64,000 bases of DNA from Glossina fuscipes. Lineage: Eukaryota; Arthropoda; Insecta; Diptera; Glossinidae. Below are positions 35,950 to 48,419 of this stretch, one piece after another. Position 1 is the stretch's first letter. Each line of letters opens with the position of its first letter. The stretch covers positions 1,700,565-1,764,564 of the forward strand of contig NW_023998436.1 of assembly GCF_014805625.2 (NCBI RefSeq), read 5' to 3'. The notes beneath the pieces were generated by a model. That model ran no database searches. It had not been told where the DNA came from and saw nothing but the letters and a program-made list of their open reading frames with translations. The translations under genes and the position numbers were made by a program.

Positions 35950-36855
35950 GGGTGATGCAAACATTTTGGCAAAAGAAAGATATTTCAATATTTTTTGCTA
36001 CTAAGTGGGCCGATTATTCGTTTTTTTTTTTCTCTTTTCAATTCACCCAAAATCAACGTTCAGATGTGCAAAGGGGCAGTTAAGCTAAGTCAGTTCACGC
36101 TTTAATATGTCCTCAGTGCTCATATCTTTTTTTCTCTTTTTGCATTTTTCTCTTTGCCTTATAAAAATTTCATAAATTCATTATGCCCATTTCCCTCTTC
36201 TTATTATGGATGCAAGCAATTTACTCGCCCTACTCGAGGGGATAACGTTTTTTATTTTCTGCGCTGCATATCTCGATTATTGTAAGTGAGAACTGATCTA
36301 GTTTAATATATATGTATATACATGTATATGTATATGTGTATGTGTATAGTATTACAAAACGATAGCAATCGCAAAAACCACTTGTTATAATGTTATATAA
36401 TTAACCGGTAAAATATACAAATTACTGGTTTACGGGATATTATGTTACATACGCACACACGTTCATAATTTATTTATTATTAATATTTTTGCTTTTTTTT
36501 TTTTTTTTACCCACATAATATTTATTTAATAACAAGATTAAACGAGACGAGTGAAAGTGTTGTAGGGAGGATAGAATTGTTAATGCCCTACATACTATAC
36601 GATGCATATGTTTAAAAACTACTTTTGCTTAATAAACGAATTGCAGGCTAAATGCTATTTACATTGAAATATGTTTATAAAAAAATGTTTACAAATAATA
36701 ATAAATAATAATTAATATTGCTTTTTAGCATAAACGATGTATAATTTTAATTAATATGATCGCAATCAAGTTGCTTCCGCTTATTTATTATAAGATTTTG
36801 AATATTAAGTGAAAGTGTCGATACAACACTTGTGCACAATGGCAAAAAGATCAGA
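35950..36855. other. AT-rich stretch without recognised features
   Basis: TA/TG tracts near 36306-36345 and a T run at 36495-36508. Nothing coding was recognised. Confidence 0.4.
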
Positions 36856-36859
36856 GTAA

Positions 36860-37522
36860 TTAACAAGTACGAAAATTATATTCACTCGTGCGAGGATCTT
36901 TTGTACACATCGACTGTCATCCTGAAAAAGACAAAAATCGCAAAAGAACTGAATTTTCATGCTCTGTGATATGAAGTGGGCTGGGCTGAGTTTTTGTAAT
37001 TCTCAGAATAAAAATTTTCATGGCATAGGCGTGCGGGGGAAAGGTGTATCCATTGACCGATTTGAATAATTTTCAAATTCTTTCGCTAATTTATAGGCGA
37101 AATATTTATTTTCGCTAACGGGAGAACGTTTCGTATGGATGGACAGGCCGCGATGTGTAACTGCATTCCAAATCTGAAACTGGCGGAGAATTTATATACT
37201 TTATAGGATTTTTTAGGCAGACATGCTCTCAGTTTACTGTATAGGCGTTTCCTTCGACCGATTTCGCCCATTTTCAATACCAACCCGCTTGAAAAAACTT
37301 TTAAAGTTTCCGTCAAATTTGAAGTCGATAGCTTCATTTCTTTCTGGCAGGAAAATCTTTGCAGCATCACACTGACGGACAGACGGACATGCTTAAATCG
37401 ATTTAGAATTTGATGCTGATCAAGAATAAATATACTTTCTGGGGTCTCTGATGCTTCCTTCTGGGCATTGCAAACCTTTTCACAAAATGATTATACCTTT
37501 CGTCCTTTGGTGATGGGTATAA
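36860..37522 (-). mobile_element. mini-me/DINE-1-like repeat, subfamily B
   Basis: It opens with ACAAGTACGAAAATTATATTCACTC, continues with the GCTAACGGGAGAACG block, CGATTTCGCCCATTTTCAATACC, GACGGACAGACGGACATGC and AATTTAGAATTTGATGCTG, and ends TTTGGTGATGGGTATAAAAA. Confidence 0.75.
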
Positions 37523-37524
37523 AA

Positions 37525-38733
37525 AGTGTTATGCTGAATGGAAAATATGTTTTCATTCATGTAATTGGAAGTGTGTAGAAAGTACTTCCGACCTTAGATA
37601 CCGATCTGATCGAATTTCTTCACGGGCTACGCCCTTACAGGATTGCAGTTATTGTCTGTAACAGAGATATAACTGATTAGCCCCGCATACGATATTCCCG
37701 CCGATCCCACGCTGCATGACATACATATACAGTCATCGTATGAAGTACTAATGACATAACACATTGGATTGTCCATGACAACAGACTATAGGCTACATGA
37801 AACAATGACATCATCACCAATTTTACGTGATTCGCTAACAAGACGGCACGACTACATGGCAAAGAAGGCAAACGCACAGTAGCTTACGTTGAACATCAAA
37901 ATTCTCTAAAATGCATATGCAAGCCTTAGCTTGAGGTCGAGACGCTGGAAAACGCTTTATACTAGCGTAGGCACGTCTGTGCATTGTAGCATATCCCGGG
38001 TCTAGCGCCAAAATGAAGAAAAAGTCCTCTACCTTGGTAATACCATCAATTCAATTATGTTACCATCACAGCTCATTAAAAAGCGGAGCTTTCGTGAATG
38101 CATTTCATTACAATTTGGAACAGAAGAGGAAAGATCCTTCCCTAAAGGCAAGGGTGACCTAGACTCCGTCATTGCTTAAAAGCCTAAACTGGAGGTGGAT
38201 AATAATTAGACTATGATGATTTGATTCAGACGGCCAAGCTTCCTCTAGACCAGGCATATAGCAATGCAGCAAACGGATTGCATCTGCCTTCACTACCGTA
38301 CTTTTTTCTGGCTTCCGCAGCGATATTAAAATTAAAATTGGTCAGTTTGGCGAAAAAGTCCCTCAGCCTTGGTTTAGGAAGTCTTTCTTACAAGTTTTAT
38401 CTTCGCCTTGGCCATTGTCATAAAGATTTCTAACGATTGCTTTAATGCCTAAATCGAAAAGCGATAATGGGTTGCACTGTGATTTATGTAAGAGAAAGGC
38501 TCATTTGGGTCAGAGTGTTTTCCGGTCCGATTCAAGCCACTCCGGGGTTCGCACGTGTGTCAAAGCATACCAGTGCATTATATTTCGTAGAAACAAACCT
38601 AACACAAACAATTGGCAAAAAAACAGTTTGTAGGCTGGGGCTAGAGGGAGATTGAAGCGAGACGATAGCATAGGTGCAACAAGAAGAAAAATTCGCGGAG
38701 ATTCATATCTGTTGTTGGATATAAAGAGAGGAA

Positions 38734-38765
<32 letters not shown>

Positions 38766-39105
38766 AAGAAACCGCGTGTTTGTTTGCTCATATTTTTCAA
38801 TTTCTTAAGTGCTGATAATACCTTCGCTTTATCTCCTTAAGTGCATCTACACATACTTGCGCTGGAAAGATACGCACGTGCTTTGGTTTAAGAAACATTT
38901 CTGCTTTCGTAGAAACATATGAAGCATCTGCATATCCATATCTTATTACATGTATTAGCAGTACTTTAGTGTACCGGTTAGTGTCTACTTCTCACCTTTA
39001 CAGCTACTTAAACCAGACCTCATGCTGCTACGCTTTAATTTTCTTCTTTGTTATCTCTAGTAGAAAAAACAATCTATTTATGAAAATGAATGTTAAACAA
39101 CAAAA
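37525..39105. other. less AT-rich stretch, unrecognised
   Basis: Base composition rises in GC compared with neighbours (37620-38660). One frame near 38005-38050 contains KVLYLGNTIN, vaguely like the YLG motif of non-LTR reverse transcriptases, but no other motif supports it. A GA microsatellite lies at 38719-38772. This could be an old, unclassified retrotransposon. Confidence 0.25.
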
Positions 39106-39109
39106 ATAA

Positions 39110-40155
39110 ACAAGTGCGAACATTATAGTTGGGCAAGGCCGACCTTCAAAAACCCAACACTACATTATCTAACACATTTCTTATTTTCTTGTGAAATTAC
39201 TATCATGGGTCAATTTTTATCAATACATATTAAAACTTTGTTGCTCTAGAAAGTATTAATTTTCGTAAAACTATTATTAGGGTATGGTAAGAAGGGTGGA
39301 AGCCAAAAATAGGTCGAGATGGTACAAATTTCGCAAAGCTTCATCATGAGGCATTGAAAATTATACCATTTTGTCCTTGAGTGTTCAAAAATTGTTCCAG
39401 CCGGTGCAAAGTTCTTATACCAATTTAGGATCCGGAAATGCTACTACTTAGTCCCTTTTATCGAGAAATTTTGAAAATTGCAATTTTTGTCCATATCACG
39501 ACTTTTCAGAATCGGACATTGTATGGGGAGTGCTCGAATCAGCGGACCGATCCGAAAGATTTTCAATTGCGTTCATCCTTGGATCAAAGCATGTCGCTGT
39601 ACCAAATTGCATTAAAATATCTCAAATATAGCCATCTATACTTTGAATACAAATTTACAAGGGCAGACAGATAGGTTTAGATCACTTCAGATTATGATTC
39701 TGAATCGATCGGTATAATAAAAAGTCGGTCTGTCTTAAGCTCTTCCGCGTGTTATATACATCCGCACTAACTTAATATACCCGGGAAATGGTGTAGAGTA
39801 TATAAAATAAAAACACTAAAGTGGATAACGGCCCATCATTAAATACTCTGCACAGTCCTAAAGTTATTCAGATAGCAGCTTTTCAAAATAGGCTATTATA
39901 GGGGAAGTAATCGAAAAAAGGTGTCCAGTCGGGAACATTTTCAATAGTGCGTTCTCGGGCGAAAAACCGCAAAAGTTATTGCTTATAGGTTGAACAAAAC
40001 AAGACAAGACGGGCAGACAGGCATAATCGCCTAAGTGATTCTAAATCGATCGGTACAATAAAAGATGGTTCTAGTTCAAGCCCTTCCCTGCGTTGCGCAC
40101 ATCCACAAAAACTTAATATACCCTTGTGCCACTTACAAGGGTAGTAGAATATAAA
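39110..40155 (-). mobile_element. two reverse subfamily A repeats in tandem
   Basis: The first (39110-39795) begins with the reversed tail AAGTGCGAACATTATAGTTGGGCAAGGCCGACC and ends with TATACCCGGGAAATGGTGTAGAG. The second (39830-40155) begins ATTAAATACTCTGCACAGTC and ends TATACCCTTGTGCCACTTAC. Confidence 0.65.
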
Positions 40156-40299
40156 TACGCAAAGCAGATAACGCAAATTTTGTGTAATGGTGATATTACT
40201 TCATAAGTTCGGATACCTATGGGATCTTGTGTGAGTTCATGAGCACCGGTTGAACGACAATTGCATGGACAGGGGTAAAGGGGTTTTTATTAGTATTAC

Positions 40300-40862
40300 T
40301 ACGAGTGCAGTGACGTACTTCCACCCAAGGACGAGCGCTATTGAAAATGGTTCGGGTCGGTCTATTTTTTCGATCACTCTCCATACAAAGCCCTATTCTA
40401 TATAGTCGTTATATTTTCAAAGTTTCTCGGCAAAAATGACGAAGTAGTGGTATTTCGGCTTTCTAAATTGATTTGAAAACTTTGGACTGGCTGTGGCCAT
40501 TTTTTCAACCACCTCTCATATCAAGTTTCCTGCGACAACTAAAGCTTTATATGGTAAAAAGATCGACTTGTTAAATGACAAAGAAATCTATCTTACAGAA
40601 TTTGGACCACGTAGGTCTATTTTTTAGATGTCACCGCATATAAAGCCTCTCATAAAATGTAAACCTTTATATGCCAAAAGAGCCTAGTTGCCAATTTTTG
40701 TGATGAAAATTTGCCCCCGATAGTAATTAAGCAAAAAAATTAAGTGGACCTAATTTGAACTACACGAGCCTATTTCTTCTGCTACTCCATATAAGATACC
40801 TCATGGGCACAAAAGATTCGACCATCACCGAATATAATTTTCTTACTTAGTTTGAAAGTAAG
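40300..40862 (+). mobile_element. subfamily A repeat, 3' part
   Basis: CCCAAGGACGAGCGCTATTGAAAATGG, TTTTTTCGATCACTCTCCATAC, CTCGGCAAAAATGACGAAGTAG and CCTCATGGGCACAAAAGATTCG, then ACCGAATATAATTTTCTTACTTAG, follow the order of the central and tail parts. Confidence 0.65.
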
Positions 40863-40869
40863 TTTTTTT

Positions 40870-41835
40870 TTGTAAATCGTTTAAGGTGACGAACATTTAT
40901 GTTATTTGTTATTCACTTGGGTGAGGGTGTAACAAAGAATGTAGTCATACTCATAAGCACTTATAATGCTAAGTAATTATTTGCAAATGAGAAAAAAAAA
41001 ATTTCATTAATTAAACAACATTTAAAAGTTTAAATATTGATAATCAATAAAAAAAAAAAATTATTTCAAAGTGATAAAAAACCGATCCGAGTTTTTCTTC
41101 TTTTGTTTTGTTTTTTTTTTTTTTTTTAGCATTTCATACTAGACACACGACTGCTTTCGCGCGCAAGGCGCATAAATCAAACAGATGCACTTGAAAATAT
41201 TTAATAAGAAAGTACACAAAACATGAATAGAAATTCCGAAATGCTTTTAGGCAATGAAAGCACGTCAGTAGAACTGAGAATATAAAATTGCAAAACATAG
41301 ATGCAAAAGTACTTTAAACTTTTCTTTACATGACCTCATATCCCTCACGGCAACCACAAGGTTATATACTATGAATTAATATAAACACTGACTACTGAAA
41401 CAGACAAATATTGCTAACAACTGCAAAGCAGACTTCCTCCACTTGCTGAGGTCTCAATTGATTAAAAAAAAAAAAAAGTTATGTTTAGAGAAGATTTATA
41501 TGCTCAACTACTAAAAGTATTTGACCTAAAAAGGAAGGGAGAAGGATTAACAACTCGACTCAAGAAAAGCAGCAAACGTCTGTACGGGCGACAAAATGCT
41601 CACAGAATGTCTTTTCCACAAGCTAGTGTCTTGAAATCAAGTATTCTACTTTCTTTCTCAGTGTTTCTTTGAAGAGATGACAGGGTCTTTTTTCACAGGA
41701 ACCCACTCTCCTTTCTTAGGTTGTCGATATACAAGCGAGATGATGTAGCTCAGCTATATGTTCTCTTTCTGTACTTAGCGGAAAGGACTACTTATGGCGG
41801 TCCGTTGTTGATAATCGAGAGGATTTCTTCGATCT
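40870..41835. other. stretch without recognised features
   Basis: A and T runs near 41048-41060, 41110-41128 and 41464-41478. Nothing coding was recognised. Confidence 0.4.
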
Positions 41836-41839
41836 ACGA

Positions 41840-42172
41840 AATACCCTACACAGCCCTAGAATAATTTATATATTGGCTTTTCAAAGAAAGGCAATATATA
41901 GGAAGTGGTCGAACAATTTTTAATAGCGTTCATCCTTGGGCCAAAACAAGTCAGTAAATTTCATCACAGTATCTCAAAAATTGCAGCCTATACTTTGAAC
42001 ACACAAATATAAAACAGACACATAGACAGACAGATAAGTTTGGATTGATTCAGAAAATAATTCTAAATCGATCGATGTGATAAAAGATGGTTGTATTTCA
42101 AGTCCTTCCTGGTGCTGCATTCATTTCCGCAAACTTAATATATACTTGTGTCAGAAGTGGTGTAGGGTATAA
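41840..42172 (-). mobile_element. subfamily A repeat, reverse copy
   Basis: ACCCTACACAGCCCTAG, GGAAGTGGTCGAACAATTTTTAATAGCG, AAATCGATCGATGTGATAAAAG and TATATACTTGTGTCAGAAGTGG with a terminal GTGTAGGGTATAAAA are present. Confidence 0.65.
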
Positions 42173-42179
42173 AAAGTTG

Positions 42180-42865
42180 GAAAGTATTATATAAGTAACG
42201 TGATGGTCTCTTCAGACGTCATGATTTTTCTTATTTGAACTTTTATTAGGATAAGGCAGCAAAGAATTTTTTTATATAACTGCTGCTACCCTACTTGGAT
42301 GCGTTTACTCATGTTGCTACTTACTGTAGCATTTTTTTTCTATATGACCACTCGCAAAGCAAATGCTGCGTATACGTGCAACATGGTGGTAGTCAGTAAG
42401 TCGCCACTCTCTAATGGATGTATTTCCAACAGGTACCAGTAATTCGTTTACCGCCTAACTTGAGATAAGAAATGATTGCTCCCGACTTAACCTTTTTTGT
42501 TTTGCTTTTATTGTTTCTTTAACTTTTTCTAATATTTTGCTTTCCTTTCTCCTCAATTCCAAAAATTATCTAAATTGATCTTTAAGTTTTTGCAGGTTTA
42601 GTACAACACTAACTTGAAGCCGTACTCACGACTTTATAGCAAGGTGGTAACTTGACAGAAATACGCAAATTGATATCTCCCTTCACTCTTATGATAAAAA
42701 ATACATGTGGATAATGAGGGATATGACAAATATTCCTATGCAGTGTAAACTTTAGACAGATATAATAGTGAACCTCTTATGCACAATATGTAGGAGAACT
42801 TCTACGTAAAAATTCTTTCGCATGACTCTCCAATATTTGTGACTAAATAAGTGGATGTCTTCCGT
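42180..42865. other. stretch without recognised features
   Basis: Unremarkable AT-rich sequence. Confidence 0.4.
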
Positions 42866-42869
42866 TCGG

Positions 42870-44015
42870 TGAAAAGAATAAGTAAGAAAATTGTGTTCAG
42901 TCGTGACAGAATCTTTACCCTAAAAAAACACAAGAAAACTAAATTTTCATGGTTTATAATGTGGAGTGTGGGGCGCAGGTGTTTTATTTCCTTTTCAAAA
43001 TAAATAAATTTTTGTGCGGGCGTTACAGACACGTCATTTTTAAATTATTTTGATAATTTTTAGGCGATATCTTAGTTTTCGCTAACGGAAGAATGTTTGT
43101 CACAGACACTACTACACAGCTGCGCCGACCGACGGATGGACAGACGACATGTTTAGGTGCATTTCAAATTTGAAATTGGACAAGAATTTATATGCTTTAT
43201 GGGGCTTTTGAAGTTTGTACGTTCGTCTTATAAATGTATTGAAAAAAATTAAACTTTGGTGTACTGTACGTCATGATCAATTTTTCCTAGTTTTGCACAG
43301 GTACTACAGGATCACCCACAGAGTATGTGTTTAAATTTTTGTAGATTTAGTTGCTAAAATCCATGAGCAATGAGCAAAAAAAAATTGTTTTCTTCCTTTT
43401 GAAAACCAAAGGTATTCTCAGTTGACGCTCGGGACGTATCTTTCGATTGGTTTGGCCCACTTCCAATACCAACTTGCGCGCAAGAACTTCCAATGCTTCT
43501 GGTAGGTAGAAAGATGTGTTGTTGCAAAAAGGTCGGAAGTCACAAGAAATATGCTTATAAAAAGTGAACAATAGACCAAAGGGAGAATATCCTGGTTGAC
43601 AACAGAAGAAAAAACTGAACTAAAGAAGACTATTTGAAAAGTTTTCTGCACTCTCTTATACCCACTGAAGACAATCCCATTGATTTTGGAATCATCCTTC
43701 AACCAGATAATGATCCTAAATAATCCTCTCGACTATGTTAGAATTTTTTGGACAAGAGAAACGATGAAAGAAATTTTAAAAATCACTTGATCTGAACTTC
43801 CAATGCTTCTGTCAAATGTGAATTTGACATCTTCATTTCTGAAGAATGTTTACAACACACATTACGCAGACGGACGGACGGATATGCTTAAATCGATTTA
43901 GTATTTAATGCTGATAAAGAATATATACGCTTTGTGGGGTCTCTGGTGCCTTCTTCTGGGCTTTGCAAGCGGTCTAACAAAATGCATACACCCCTCATCT
44001 GTCGGTGATGGCTAT
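42870..44015 (-). mobile_element. mini-me/DINE-1-like repeat, subfamily B, interrupted by a Tc1-like fragment
   Basis: The copy starts GTAAGAAAATTGTGTTCAGTCGTGAC and ends CATCTGTCGGTGATGGCTATAAG. It carries the GCTAACGGAAGAATG block, the CGACCGACGGATGGACAGACG tract and the GACGGACGGACGG tract. Between the two halves of the CAAGAACTTCCAATGCTTCTG segment sits a 292-bp insertion (43502-43793). Confidence 0.75.
43504..43793 (+). pseudogene. Tc1-like transposase fragment, 290 bp, first copy
   Basis: A frame reads ILQPDNDPK followed by stops and SRLC, matching the catalytic QDNDPKHTSR segment of Tc1-family transposases. It is almost identical to 49961-50250 with the same boundaries, and carries stops in all frames. 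It lies inside a subfamily B repeat and is flanked by an 18-bp direct repeat (43484-43501 and 43794-43811). Confidence 0.65.
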
Positions 44016-44249
44016 AAGAAAATAGTCTCAGACATGATTTATTTTTACTTTTCATTCGAATTTACTGCGTTTATTGAAAGAAGTTAAGGTGGAACTGAGG
44101 CCTTACAAAAATTTCACGCCAAAAAGCCAGAAGACAAGGTAAGACAAGTTTTCGTTATATACACTGGCAACTTTTTCTTCCGAACAAAAAACAAAAAAAA
44201 AAAGAAAAGAAAACAATGGAAAACATTAAACTATCCATAAACATACACA

Positions 44250-44725
44250 ACATACCCTTAAGTATCCTTCACCACTCGGCTTAATACAGTAGCTTGTATG
44301 ACAATTTTTCAAAATAAGGCCTTTTTATGGGAAGGGATTGAAAAAGTGGTGCAATCCGATCCTTGGACCAAAACATATCAGTGCAGCAGATTTTGTTAAA
44401 ATATTTTAAAAACTGCGGCTTATAGAATGAACGTAAAAATACATCAACAGATGGATATGCTTACACCAACACGACTTTTCAAAATTGGGCGTTATTATGG
44501 GAAGTGGTTGAAAAAGTGGTCCAAACTGGTCCTTGGATCAGAACATGTCAGTGTACCACTTTTGATCTTAAAGACTGAATCTTGTAGGTTGAACGTAAAA
44601 ACAAATTGATAGTTGGACAGACAGACAGACATGCTTAGATCAATTCAAAAAATGATTATGCATCCATCGGTATAATAACAAGGTGAATCTATCTCAACTC
44701 ATTCTGGATGTTGCATACATCATAC
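44250..44725 (-). mobile_element. two overlapping reverse subfamily A repeats
   Basis: GGGAAGGGATTGAAAAAGTGGTGC and, 170 bp later, GGGAAGTGGTTGAAAAAGTGGTCC mark two successive copies of the same block, followed by GACAGACAGACATGCTTAGATC. Confidence 0.6.
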
Positions 44726-44729
44726 ATTT

Positions 44730-45089
44730 ATATTAAATTGCAAATACCTTGGGGATCGCGTATGCTACGGTCTTTTATAAAGCAAGGGTTCATTCTTACT
44801 TGAGTGCAGTTCCAAGCTATTGCCATTACTGCTGAGGTTTTTTTTTTTTTGCAACTAAAACTGTCTGAAAATATAAGATTTGCAAGAGGAGAGATTCCGA
44901 TTGATTGACTTAAAGCCTGCCTATCGGTGATAATAAATAATGAAGCATTTCTGCGATTAAGCGAAGGAAAGCAAACTACATTGAAAGCTTATTTTATTAT
45001 TATTATTTTTAAATCTTGTGAAGCAATTAAGGAAATTTTTACACATGTAAACAAATCATGCTGATAATGGAACGAATATTTTTATCTGG

Positions 45090-45120
<31 letters not shown>

Positions 45121-45485
45121 GTTTAAGTGAGTAAATATTTAGGAAAATTTATTCGTATATAGATAACATTATTGGACCTCCATCGCGACGCTTAATTAAT
45201 ATAAACATAATTATTTTCTTTTTAAAATTTTGCAGATTGATTGCAAAACTTCTATTTTATTGTGATTAGAATAAAAGACTCATATAAAGTGGGTACTAAT
45301 CTCGCATTAAGATATATAAAAATTGACATTTTATATTGATTGTAAGATGACTACCCAGAGAAGTTACTACGATAAACATATGTGTGTAAATTTTGATCAA
45401 CAACTTCCGTTGTAGGGAAAATTTTGAAGGTTCTGAAGGTTTGAAGGTTAGGATATATTACATAACATTTTAGAATATATTTTTT
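44730..45485. other. stretch without recognised features
   Basis: A 29-base T run occupies 45092-45120. Nothing else was recognised. Confidence 0.4.
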
Positions 45486-45488
45486 TTT

Positions 45489-45900
45489 ATGCAAAACTAA
45501 GACGTAGGGTCTACCTATATTTTCGCTAGTCATTCCGCGTGCGTATACGTGCTTATTCATAGTACGATTCGAAATCATTTGATTCGCTTGGGGTCGTTCC
45601 GTTCCCTTCCTTGCAGCTTCTTAGCTTGTCTGTCAGTCAGTCAGTCCGTCTATCCATGTATAGTGTATTGCGAAAACATAAAAATTTTCTGTAGATGTTT
45701 AGGAATTATGTTTATTTTCTCTGCCCCTTACAGGCAGGCAAAATGCAAAACTAAGGCACTCTAGCTCGTCCCCCTGTATGTACACGTGTTCATTCATAGT
45801 ACGATTCGAAATCGTTCGATTTGTTTAGGGTCGTTCTGTTCCTTTACTTGCAGCTACTTCGTTTGTCTACCAGTCGATCCGTCTATCACACCTCTTTTCA
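45489..45900. repeat. diverged tandem duplication, period about 237 bp
   Basis: GCAAAACTAAG, ATTCATAGTACGATTCGAAATC, GGGTCGTTCYGTTCC and TTGCAGCT recur in the same order about 237 bp apart (the GTACGATTCG anchor at about 45562 and 45799). The first unit also carries a GTCAGTCAGTCAGTCC tract. Confidence 0.6.
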
Positions 45901-46239
45901 CGAACAATAACAGCAGCCTCTAATCGATTGTCTGCCATTGGGAGCGCTAATGTTGTGAGAAATAATTGCTATCAGAATAAATGCCTTTTTGCAAACACCT
46001 AATACAATAAGAATCAGAATCCGATTCGATTTTACTGCTCGTTATCAATCAACCTGTTTCCAAGTATTGCCGGCTTGTCTGACCAGGGATAAGGCTTTTA
46101 TCAAAGAGTAGGGACACGTTGAATATGTTCTTCTATTCATAATATTCGCAAACATGTATCCATAACCACACAATCTGTATATGCAAATAGAGCAAAATTT
46201 TCGATCGGTTTACGACTAATAGCTTGTCAATCCGTTATA

Positions 46240-47098
46240 TTTATTCTCACGGTTGCAAAGGTTTATTTAACCGCTGCAAGTCAAGTTACAAAATGAATAT
46301 TATTAGCTCACAGAAACACCTACGTTCAGTCATGACCGAATTTTTTAATCCCCGCCAACGTTATCTGAAACACAAAAAAAAATTAAAAGAAGTGCGTCTT
46401 AATGCGCTATAATAATGGAGTGCGCGCGGCTAATTTTTTCTACTCTCGAAATAAAAGTTTTTGTCCCCTAGATGTGTGGGCGTTGTAGGCAGATAATTTT
46501 CCAATTCTTTTGCAAATTTCTAGATTATATCTTCATTTCCGCTAACGGGAGAATGTGGTGCTAAAAATACTATACGGTTGCGTAGAAAGACAGACGGACA
46601 TCTCAAATTTGAAATTGGCCAAGAATTTATATAGTTTATAGAGTTTTTGAAGCTCTTTTCTACGCTTACTGGAAAACATAATATTTTGATACACTATAAT
46701 TGTAGGTGGGCGTGGTCAACCGCGCATCGAATATGCATTCAAACTTTTTTACATTTATCTGCTACTGTTTATGATTAATTTTTTATTCTTTTGAAAAACA
46801 AAAATGTTCTCAGTTTACGTGGTACAGTGGCTGCGTATTATCAATACTAACCTGCGTGCAAGAACTTCTAATGTTTCTGCCAAATTTTAAGTCGACCAGG
46901 AGATTGTTTACCAGACATTATGCAAACAAGCAGACACACAGATGGATAGACGGATAGACGGACATACTTATATTGATTTAGAATTTCATGTTTACCAAGA
47001 ATATATTTACTTTGTAGGGTGTATGATGCTTCCTACAGGGCGTTGCAAGCGTTTTGATAAAATGAATATACCTCCGTCCTTTGGCGATGGTTTTAAAA
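46240..47098 (-). mobile_element. mini-me/DINE-1-like repeat, subfamily B
   Basis: CAGTCATGACCGAATTTTTT, GCTAACGGGAGAATG, TTGATACACTATAATTG, GTAAGAACTT-like text, repeated GATAGACGGATAGACGGAC and a CCTTTGGCGATGGTTTTAAAA end occur in order. Confidence 0.7.
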
Positions 47099-47099
47099 A

Positions 47100-48415
47100 C
47101 TGTTTAATAAGAACCTACTAAAGAATGTAACAAACGTAAAAGCATTTCCAATGATCATTAAAAAAACAAAGAGGCCTCGGCACTATTAACTGACAAAATC
47201 CTCTCCTCTTAATAAGGGAACACACCCCAATTTGTAAGAAAGTATAAAACTAGATCTGAACACAAAGATTACTTAGAACTACTTAAAAATTCGTTAGACA
47301 CGCCTATAAATAACAACATAACCTTACAATTTATGGACATCGCGTATATAACTTTCTTTTGAATCTAAAGGTCAAGTTTGAAATGGATTCAGAAACACCC
47401 TATAGGTAATTAATCATAAACGGGCCACACGTTTTTATAACGAATCGTACCAAGACGTGCCTCAAAGGCTCATAGTCAGGTGGATTTGTATTAATAGCTA
47501 ATTATTAGTTGCTTGGATAAGAAGTAACCAAACGTCCCAAAATTTGTTATCGAAATGCATTGAGGTACTGTGCATAGCATTTCAGGATCGTAGCATGATG
47601 TTTGATAATTTGTTTACGAGCCCTTGAACTGAAACAAAGTTTATGTTAAGATTGTATCAACAAATCGAAAAAGCAAATTTCCTCATTTTTGGCAAGCAAG
47701 CAAGAGTTTTGCACATTTCGATTGCAAACGACACTCGGTATCTTTGAACAACACATATTGCGTTTTTAAATGAGGAAATTTTGCTCTCAAGTCAAATTGC
47801 TTGAACACATCGGCTCTTTAAATTAAAAATATTTCTTTTTCTCTTTTTCTGCTTTTTTCTTTGAAATTTTTCCTATAACTAACAGGGGTCTGCCGGAAAG
47901 TAGTGCTGATCATTTTAAGAATATGGTCCGAAAAGGTTTGTTGAGCTAGATCAAGTTGTTTCACAATCTATGATGTTGTCAAAAAATGATCTTGCCAATA
48001 TAGTCGTCGATCAAAGATCGTCGTCCAGTGCTTGGCATCTATCAGAAAGCTTGAAAGCATCTATTTTGAAATTTTTTGAACTATTTTCTCCATATTCTCT
48101 CAGAAAATGTATATTTTGCCAAATGCTCAATGCAATAAATTTTTATGTGCTTCTGTAGCATTTCTTTTTTTGTTAGAATTCGTATAAAATATAGTGGCGC
48201 AAATGGCCGCACGTGGGGACGATTGCCTGTTACTTAGGACTAACATGAATCATCTTCGTTTTAATTCATTTGCTAAGTTAATGTTTGGACATTCGTTGGG
48301 ATAGAGAGCCAAATATATGTCCCATGAATACGCGCATATTTGTTGGGCGGAAAACATTTCTGGGTGGACCTAATACTTCGCTTACATTCGCTTTGAAAGC
48401 ACTTCTCCGTTAATA
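47100..48415. other. stretch without recognised features
   Basis: No coding or repeat was recognised. Confidence 0.35.
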
Positions 48416-48419
48416 ATGA

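Noticed and set aside
43418..43702. Minus open frame of 94 codons, repeated at 49896-50159.
   Set aside because: It is the antisense of the 290-bp Tc1-like fragment present in both places. The plus strand carries the recognisable catalytic segment.
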